A DNA stretch of 64,000 nt from Allolobophora icterica. Taxonomy: Eukaryota; Annelida; Clitellata; Crassiclitellata; Lumbricidae. The translations under genes and the position numbers were made by a program. The DNA lies in assembly GCA_963556255.1 (NCBI GenBank), contig OY744613.1:36571555-36635554 (forward strand). Direction: 5' to 3'. Positions 56,889 through 64,000 of this stretch are shown piece by piece (position 1 is the first letter of the stretch; each line of letters starts with the position of its first letter). The notes below the pieces were generated by a model. That model saw nothing but the letters and a program-made list of their open reading frames with translations, was not told the origin of the DNA and did not search any database.

Positions 56889-57507
56889 AAATACAGCTGA
56901 ACTTGAACTTCTGTAGCATTGTTTCAGTGTGACTTATTATGTCCATAGGCAAAGTCACATCAAAACAGTTACTGCAGCAAGACACTGCGTGATGTGTAGC
57001 AGCAGCTCCGAGTGTAGGATTCAGTGATTATGAATAAAACATTTGAAGAGTGCTTGCATTTTTTCAATTGACACACAGACTATGTACATAACATTGAAAG
57101 CATATATATACATTTCTTTAATCATATTAAGAACAAGCTATGTAAACATCTGGTGCCTCAAACAGAAGAACCAACCAAGTGCTAAACATTGCCTATGGAC
57201 TTAGCTGGTTCCCCTGTTTGACGTTTCACATGTATGTCTAAACTTGGTCGATGCAAGATAAGGGTCATATAGTTTTTTTCTGAGGCCAGTGAGGTCAGTC
57301 AGAATGAAAGCAGAAACCAAGACTCATATACAAAAGCAATATATAAGCATCATCATCATCATCATTGGCAGCAGCAGCAGCAGCATAGCACACTATTAGA
57401 TACCTCACATAAAAAGAAGAGCTTCGACCTAAACAAGTCCTTGTAGAGGATTACCATTTAACAGTTATTGAATACTTTGAATAGCAACTAGTCAGTCGGT
57501 TTTCTTG
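56071..57507 (-). other. Probable 3' untranslated region and downstream DNA of the TSC22-domain gene
   Basis: Lies directly after the stop codon at 57508 on the minus strand. Candidate poly(A) signals on that strand are ATTAAA at 57122-57117 and AATAAA at 56489-56484. A (CATA)n microsatellite lies at 56816-56885 and a short CAT/CAG run at 57350-57386. Confidence 0.45.
56816..56885. repeat. (CATA)n microsatellite
   Basis: About 17 units, with one CGTA variant near the start. Confidence 0.95.
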
Positions 57508-57693
57508 TTATGACAGGCCAGTGGACAAAGTAGATCCGTGCAGTTTCTCGAGGGTCTCCTGTGTGGCGGATGCACGTAATACTGTATTTTCGTATTCCAG
57601 CTGTCCTTTCTTAATTGTCAATTCTTTAATCTGCTCTTTAAGGAGTTCAACCTCTTCGTGAACGGCAAACATCAAGTGACTTTTCACCAAGTC
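57508..57693 (-). CDS. TSC22D: Terminal coding exon of a TSC22-domain family gene
   Basis: The exon opens in phase 0 after TTGAATAG (AG at 57695-57694) and encodes 61 residues to a TAA at 57510-57508. It starts [11 protein letters not shown], continues [13 protein letters not shown], then [11 protein letters not shown] and [11 protein letters not shown]. This is the TSC22 box plus leucine zipper, which family members use to dimerise as transcriptional regulators. To my knowledge the family's last exon also begins at DLVK. The zipper is complete, but the tail after it is short (about 10 residues). The small upstream exon that normally ends KIEQAM and the variable first exon were not found between 57694 and 64000, so they are probably outside the window, beyond the LINE-filled stretch to the right. 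Which paralogue this is cannot be told from one exon. Confidence 0.88.
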   Translation of the reverse strand, partial: DLVKSHLMFAVHEEVELLKEQIKELTIKKGQLEYENTVLRASATQETLEKLHGSTLSTGLS

Positions 57694-58475
57694 CTATTCA
57701 ACATTCAATCACAAACAGAAGTCAAGACCCATTACCAATAGCAACAGAAATAGTAATCAAGATAAATGCAGCAGCTGAAAGACAATTAATTGTCATATAC
57801 AAAGGTGCTTTTTGAATGCAGTTTTGAAGGTTAACGCAAATTAATTAGGACTCTTAATAAACAAGATCATCATCGACATAAAAAATAACAGGTATTGACA
57901 GAAGTTGACGCATGCTAGCATCATGTGGGAGTATGCAATTACAGATACTAATACATGTACTAGTATGTAGTTCTTTGATCAGCACGTTATGCTAGAAATT
58001 ACTGCACTGCCCGTTTGAGTGCTTTGAGTTTTGGCACATTAACAAATTTCCATATTTTATGAATCTGTGTTGGAAGTGGGAATATCTTTCTTGGATCTAG
58101 TGTATGTCTATGCAATAATCATTTGTTAGTAATTAGCTGGCCTGTCTCATTATGACACCAGACTGACCTATGATCCAAAAGGCTCCTCTCACCCAGCCAA
58201 CAACAAAAAGGGTTTTCATCATAACCAGTTCTTCGCTGAGCAATGATGCAGAAATGCCACAACTGTCATAATGATTTCTCATTCTGAGGCGAAAAATTAA
58301 ACTAAGTGCATCAACAGTCATCTTACAGACAAGGAGGCCTAAATAAAGGATCTGCCGCGATGCAGTGAGCGCCTTTTCGCTTGACTGTACCTATGTTTTT
58401 TAAAACATTGCTACACAATCTAGTGATAAATGCACGATGTTCAATAAATAAAAAAGCTAGTCCAACTTTTTAATA
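57694..58475 (-). other. Intron sequence upstream of the TSC22 exon
   Basis: No further exon recognised. The acceptor side has a weak pyrimidine tract. Confidence 0.45.
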
Positions 58476-58479
58476 CTTT

Positions 58480-59236
58480 TTTTTAACTTTTTGATAAACT
58501 CGGAAATCAGGCACATCGAGATCTGGGCTGCGAGATGTAATCTGAAGCTTAACCAAGCAAAGACCCAGGAAATGGTTGTCCGTAAGCCGAGAAGAAAACT
58601 GAATGAAAACCAGCCGATGGAGATTCCTGGTCTTTCCAGAGTCAGAATCATGAAGATCTTGGGTGTCACGCTCTCCGATGACTTCTGCTTTGACGTGCAT
58701 GTTGACAATCTATGCACTGGTGCAAGACAATCAATGTATGCATTACGGATCCTGACTACTCATAGACTACTTGGCCCCTCAATGTACGAAGTGGTGACAG
58801 CTACCACAGTGGCGAGGATGACGTACGCTGCGTCCGCTTGGTGGGGTTATGTGGGGCACAGGGGACGTGAGAGACTACAGGCAATATTTAGGAGACTGAT
58901 TAAAGCTGGTTATCTTCCTGTGGACTACCCTAGATTCAAACAATTGATCCGTACTGCTGATTCTAAACTTTTCACGACCATCCTTACATGTCCTACACAT
59001 GTGCTTCATGTGCTATTACCTCCTGTTAAGCATACGGGTTATACTTTGCGACCCCGTGTTCATAATCGGGTTCTCCCGACTGCTGATAGTCTAGCTCGTA
59101 AATCTTTCATAATTAGGATGATTTTCACCGGAATATAGGCCTTAGTACTTTAATCTGGACGTGATATACATGTGTAAACCAAAATGCGGTTAGCAGTTGG
59201 ATTAATAAAGGATATACTTACTTACTTACTTACTTA
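58480..59236 (+). pseudogene. CR1-like LINE (AWWG family), RT thumb to 3' end
   Basis: A single open frame (58491-59138) of 215 codons reads IEIWAARCNLKLNQAKTQEM, IMKILGVTLSDDFCFDVHV, VARMTYAASAWWG, RERLQAIFRRLIKAGYLP, then GYTLRPRVHNRVLP. It is truncated at the 5' side just after where the FADD box would be. The tail is (ACTT)n at 59216-59235. The frame is unbroken, so this copy is younger than its relatives at 15515, 36930 and 49638. It lies in, or near, an intron of the TSC22-domain gene in antisense orientation. Confidence 0.85.
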
Positions 59237-59284
59237 ATCATTGATTGCATCATGTCTTTAAAAGAAAACTTACAACAAAGTGCA

Positions 59285-60310
59285 GTTAATCCCTGAGCAC
59301 ATCCACTTTAACCTACAACTCCCTACAATACTCACAGCTAAAGTTCCTTCACGATCTCCACCATCCAGCAACCCCACCCTAATTGGTCATCTTTCCCACC
59401 CTCCAGTCACATTTCATCTCAAGTTCTCCAACCAATTCATATACCACACTGCACCTCTACTCTGCAACGATCATTTGCTGGGATATCATTTCTATGCTGA
59501 AGATACTCCAATCTACATTTCATTTGACATTCTGTCATGAGACTCATCTGCGCAGCTGTTGCCTGCTGTCGTTGATGAGGTGTTCTTGGATGGCAGCTAA
59601 CAAACTCTTCCTTAACCCATCAAACACTGAATGTCTGCTACTAGGCACTCCATAGCAACTTAAAAAATTTGATCTTGAACATAAGTCATTGAAACTGCAT
59701 GATTCAATTGTTGAGCTGGCAGACACTGCTCGTAACTTGGGCATTGTTTCAATTCTACCATGTCTTTCACTGGCCAAGTAAACAGCATTTGTAAGTCATC
59801 ATACAAGTTCATTCGTGATATACACGGAATTAAGCGCTATGTGCCCATGTCTGTAAGAACATCTCTGGCAAATGCATTGTTTTCCAGTTACCTACATTAC
59901 TGTAACTAGTTTCTTACTGGTATCAATACATCAAACATGCTGAAGCTGCAGAGTTCAGAACTCTTTTGGATAGAGCTATAACTAGATTATATCTTTGCAT
60001 TGGCTTCCTGTTCACCAAAATTAGTTTAAAATTGGGGCTCATAGTTTATAAAACTTTTAACTTTGGCCAGACACAATTCTTAAAATCAGTTCTTATCCTC
60101 CAGACTTATCAATGAGGTCATCTGATTATAATTATCTTTGTCTGGTCATACCTAAATTAAGAACTGCTCTTGGTGAACGAGCTTTTTCGGTCACTGGACC
60201 TACCTTTTGGAGCTCTCTCCGCGTGTCTGTCCGCTCTGCTCAGTCGATTGTGTCATTTCGTTCTCAGCTTAAAACTCACCTCTCTCAAATTGCTTATCCA
60301 CCATAGGCCA
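59285..60310 (+). pseudogene. L2-like LINE fragments, two families back to back
   Basis: 59300-59450 (CTACAACTCCCTACAATACT, KFSNQ) matches the 38460-38600 region of the L2-like LINE. 59460-60306 belongs to another copy: a degraded YAEDTPIYISF box, KSSYKFIRDI and IKRYVPMSVRTSLANALFSS pieces, then ALGERAFSVTGPTFWSSL at 60150-60225 and SFRSQLKTHL. Many stops. Confidence 0.65.
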
Positions 60311-60314
60311 TACT

Positions 60315-60370
60315 ATCAAAAAACATTTTCCTATCAAAAAACTTTTTCCTATCAAAAAACTTTTTCCAAG
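60315..60370. repeat. Short tandem repeat CTATCAAAAAACTTTTTC
   Basis: Three copies of an 18-bp unit (CTATCAAAAAACNTTTTC) at 60315-60368. Confidence 0.85.
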
Positions 60371-60815
60371 TTCTTTGCCACAAGGCCACATTGTGGTCTG
60401 GTTTGGTTACAGGCAAAAGTGATTGTGATTTAATACCAGACAATTTATATTTTGCCTACAATAACACCTCTGTTTTCAGACATTCTTTCAAAGTGTAAAA
60501 TGCCTGCAACTGATGTCCAAGTGTATGGTACCCAGCTGTTTTCACCAGAGACAGTAGCTATGTTCCTGCAGATGTTAGTATGCCGGCTGTTGCAGCAAAG
60601 GCTTAAGTAACTAAATTAATCATGGTTACAGCTAAAATTAAGTGTGGATAGTGGAGACATGTACAACTAAGTCACTTGGTTTAAGTAAGTAAGTAGCCTT
60701 TTAATAATGCAAGTCAAACGCTCACATTTTACAAAATAGAAAGTTGATGCAAAATGTAACTGTCACTGGATCAGGAAAAGCCCAGTGCTTCTGACGCTTG
60801 TAAAGTAATGTAATC
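60371..60815. other. Intergenic or intronic, nothing recognised
   Basis: No supported feature. Confidence 0.35.
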
Positions 60816-61300
60816 ACAGATTTATATAGCACCTCTTCAAGAGAAACTCATCAAAGGTATTCTTGACCTGAAGACGGAAAACCAGCATTGAACAAAATGG
60901 TTTTTAAGAGCTTACGAAATAGAGGTAAAGAAAGATTGAGAAGTTCATGCCATAAGACGCTAGGTAACCTAATCCAGAAAGTTGGACCAACTACAGCAAA
61001 GCTTCTGCGCTGTGGATGTGCTGGTTGAGGGAACAACCAGGTCCCACTGCGCAGCAGTGCAAAGAAATCTTCAGTCAGGAATGTATGCGACCAAGACACA
61101 CAACTCCCTACGATAAGATTGAGCTAGCTAGCACACTGTTTGAAGAAAGATGAGTTTGTTGGTAGCCAATGATGCAAACTATACATATTCGAAGTATAGT
61201 GCTCGGTAAGACTGCATCCATGATATTCTTGACAACAGTTTCTGGAATCTAACATGGTACTTGCGTTAAATAGGTAGCATCGGGAGCCATGCAGCAACTG
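60816..61300 (-). pseudogene. L2-like LINE 3' end, minus strand
   Basis: Minus-strand frames read LRSGTWLFPQPAHPQRRSFA, VVGPTFWIRLPS, and LFRKLLKTILFNAG. The 3' end is GAGGTGCTATATAAATCTG (60835-60815). Upstream, VHHWLPTNSS-like and LYSLHHWLP pieces lie at 61140-61190. Confidence 0.7.
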
Positions 61301-61439
61301 CTCATCGTGCAAATTCGTGTGTACCCATAAATGAGACTGCACTGTATATCGATTTTCTTTGTACACATTAAGTGTCCCTTATGTAGACTTACTGACTTCA
61401 TTTTTAAAAGAATATATATTTTCAAATTAGATTTTATTA

Positions 61440-64000
61440 GCAGAGGCTATCTTCTCTTCTTTCTTCTCTTCATCAGTGATCTGACGATGAGGCCTTTACG
61501 AAACTTCTCCAAGTTCTCTATTCTTGATTGTCTCGCCGATTCCGGCTAGGTCGGTGCCTTTCTCCCCTAGTCCTCCTTGATGTTGTCCATCCAGGTCTTC
61601 CTCTGCCCTCCTCTACTTCTCTTCCCCTCCACATGTCCGTGTAATGCAGCATTTGGTAACCTCTTTTCTCCCATCCTGCTTACATGGCCAAACCATCTGA
61701 GTCTCCTCTTCCCGATCTTTTCCACTATTGTTTCTTCTACTCCCAGCTCTTCTCTTGTTTTCTCATTTCTGATCTTCTCTCTTCTGCTTCTGCCTATGAT
61801 TCTTCTTAGCCAGCCCATCTCCGCCACCAGCAGTCTTCGTTCGTCCTCCTTCCTCAAGCACCAGCATTCTGACCCGTATAGTAGCACCGGTTCTACCAAA
61901 GCATGATATAGCTTCATTTTGACTCTGGTGGTGATATTTTTTGCCTTCCACATTTTTCCTAGTCCTCCAAAAGCCGCACAAGCCAGGCCAATTCTTCGTT
62001 TGATGTCCGCCTCACATCTGCCATCTTCTGCTATCAGTCCTCCGAGATAGACGAATCCAGTAACCTGTTCCAGTTCCCTGTTCTCTATTCTTATCTGTAG
62101 CTTCTCCTGTTGTTTTCCGATCACCATTGTCTTTGTTTTCTCCGCGTTTATTTTAAGTCCCATTCTTCTACTACTTTCCTCCACCCTACTCGTTAGATCC
62201 TGCAGCTTCTCCTGTGTGTCTGCCATCAGATCTATGTCGTCTGCGAACCGGAGGTTGTTTAGTGGTCGTCCGTTTAAGCTTACTCTGTCTTCATCCTCCT
62301 ATTCCGCTAGTCTCATCACCATTTCCAGCATCAGATTGAACAAGTCCGGCGACATTTTGCATCCCTGCCTTACTCCTGTCTTGACCCCAAACCATTCTGT
62401 CAGCTCTCCATCCACTCTCACAGCACTTTCAGACTTGTTATATATGTCCTCTATCAGCATCACTAGTTCTTCTGGTATTCCACAGTGTCTCATTGTTCTC
62501 CACAGTCCCTCTTGCCATACACTGTCAAATGCCTGCTTGTAGTCTATGAAGTTATTGTACAGTACTCTATTCTTTTCGATGTATTTTCCGATAGTTGTCT
62601 AATCACAAATATTTGATCTATTGTGCCTCTCTCCTTTCTAAATCCCGCCTGTTCTTCACTCATCGCTTCCTCCACGTATCTCTTCAGTCGGTGTTGTAGT
62701 ACTCCGGTGTATACCTTCCCGGGTATGCTTAACAAGCTAACTGCTCGGTAGTTGCTACATTCCGTTTTGTCTCCCTTCTTATATATTGGCACAATTATGG
62801 CTTTGCACCAGTCTTTGGGGCATTCTCTGCCCTGGTAGATTTTGCTGCACAGTCTGTGTAGCATCTCTATCGAGCAACTCCCTCCTGCCTGTAGCATTTC
62901 TGCTGTGATGTTGTCCTCTCCTGGTGCCTTTTTCCTCTTCAGGTTCCTGACCGCTGTTTCTACTTCTTCCTCCAGTATGTCCAGCATCTGTTCCTGTCTG
63001 TTGCTTTCTGGTAACTCTTCCAGCACCGTTCTGTCCACCGGATTCCCACCGTTATATAATTCCTCGTAGTGTTGCTTCCATCTTTGCTTGATTTCTGTTT
63101 TGTCATCGATTAGTCTCCCTCCTTTATCCCTCACTGTGGCTAATCTTGCGTTGACTGTTCCACATATTTCTCTTGCCACCTGGAAAAGCTTCCCCGTGTT
63201 TAGTGCTCCCGGTGAATTCTCTCTACCTCCTGGCATTTTTCCTCTATCCATTCCTCTTTACATCTTGTTGCTCTTCTTCTTATTTCTTTCGTAATTTCTT
63301 TGTATCTTCTCATGTTTTCCTCGCTGTGTGTTCTCATCTTTCTCACGTCTCTTCTTATATCACTTAAGACCAGTACTTCTCTGGTTATCCATGGTTTTTT
63401 CTTCTTTCCTTTTGTTCGTCCCAAGACCTGTTGTGCCGTCTCAGTAAACGCGTTCTTTATCTCTCCCCACATTTCCTCTACCGTGTTCATCTCCTTCTCA
63501 TTGCTTTGCCTCCATCTGTTCTCCAGTTGTGTGCTTGTTTTGTCATCTCTCAATCCTTCCATATCAAATCTATTATTTGTCCCTCTCTTGTCCATTTTCC
63601 TCAGTTTTATTCTAACTCCTGCCATCACTAATCCCGAGTTGGATGCTATGTCTGGTCCTGCAAAGGTTCGACACTTTGTTATTGCGCTTCTCCACCTGTT
63701 GTTTACCATTATGTAGTCTATCATGTTCTTTGTCTTGCCGTCTGGTGATTCCCATGTCCATTTCCTACTGGCCTTTCTTTGGAAGAACACTGTGTTCATT
63801 ATCCACAGGTCATTGTTCAGACAAAAGCTCAGCAGCCTCTCTCCTCGCTCATTTTCCTCTCCATATCCATGTTTCCCCAATGCTCCTCTCCATGTTTTCC
63901 AATCCCTTCAAACTTTAGCGTTGAAATCGCCCATTACTATGGTTACATCTTGATTCGATATTCCTTGGATCGTCTGCTGCAGGGTCTCATAAAACTTGTC
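61440..64000 (-). pseudogene. Decayed RTE-like LINE, endonuclease plus reverse transcriptase, runs off the right edge
   Basis: Minus-strand order: endonuclease VMGDFNAKV (about 63945-63912), then KHGYGEENERGERLLSFC, YTW-like RKWTWESPDGKT, IDYIMVNNRW and ASNSGLVM in the 63880-63200 frame. Then comes the RT: KRKKAPGEDNITAEML, IVPIYKKGDKTECSNYRAVS, QAGFRKERGTIDQI (63251-62544), FIDYKQAFDSVWQ (about 62555-62517), GVRQGCKMSPDLFNLML, RFADDIDLMA (about 62250-62221), VYLGGLIAEDG and LRWFGHVSRM. Breaks: TGA after FNAKV (63910-63908), frameshifts near 63220 and 62560, TAG at about 62298-62300, and a frameshift at 61567. The endonuclease SDH motif reads SNS. The element is dead, though the RT catalytic box is intact. 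Confidence 0.88.

Noticed and set aside
61577..61906. Plus-strand frames rich in Ser, Leu and Phe between 61.5 and 63.95 kb
   Set aside because: Antisense shadows of the minus-strand RTE-like LINE, whose motifs are clear.

Overview
The window is nuclear DNA from an animal, most likely a marine invertebrate (a spiralian or a non-vertebrate deuterostome; I cannot place it further). Reasons: short exons with GT-AG splice sites, a secreted neuropeptide precursor cut at Lys-Arg sites, a TSC22-box exon, a tRNA-headed CORE-type SINE, many L2/CR1-like and RTE-like LINE remnants, hAT-, Harbinger- and mariner-like DNA elements with clean target-site duplications (TSDs), and long trinucleotide microsatellites. 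There is no prokaryotic-style operon, and most long open frames are low-complexity shadows or dead transposon pieces.

Genes. (1) The best gene is on the minus strand at 11087-9097: two coding exons with matching splice phases encode a 520-residue secretory precursor with a signal peptide and 33 tandem peptide units of the type GLDHIGSSLLD-KR, 27 of them identical. It looks like an unusually repeat-rich neuropeptide precursor, possibly of the pedal peptide/orcokinin type. (2) At 57693-57508 (minus) lies the terminal coding exon of a TSC22-domain leucine-zipper gene, whose upstream exons are not visible here. (3) Weaker exon candidates lie at 17-231 (minus) and 15299-15504 (plus). A CpG-rich, promoter-like stretch lies at 33590-34350.

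Layout. 1-8.3 kb: L2-like and RTE-like LINE remnants broken by several hAT-like insertions. 8.3-11.6 kb: the neuropeptide gene. 11.6-18 kb: LINE pieces, microsatellites and a possible exon. 18-36 kb: hAT-like elements (18.1, 19.4, 20.4, 24.3, 31.1, 31.6 and 35.2 kb), two SINEs (23.0 and 29.2 kb), a mariner-like deletion derivative (30.2 kb), satellites and the CpG-rich segment. 36-49.3 kb: a very dense mobile-element zone with LINE remnants, a Charlie-like composite with inverted satellite arms, a 2.4-kb element with subterminal repeats interrupted by a hAT-like copy, and a three-deep nest of DNA elements at 47.3-48.4 kb. 49.6-58.4 kb: LINE remnants, then mostly AT-rich single-copy-looking DNA downstream of and around the TSC22 exon. 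58.5-64 kb: LINE remnants, ending in a long decayed RTE-like element that runs off the right edge.

The most notable mobile family has three copies (934, 918 and 877 bp). Each has the same 13-bp inverted ends, a perfect 8-bp TSD and two internal minisatellite blocks built from CTTGGT. A remnant of a hAT transposase C-terminus lies at 41.94-42.23 kb, but no intact transposase is visible.
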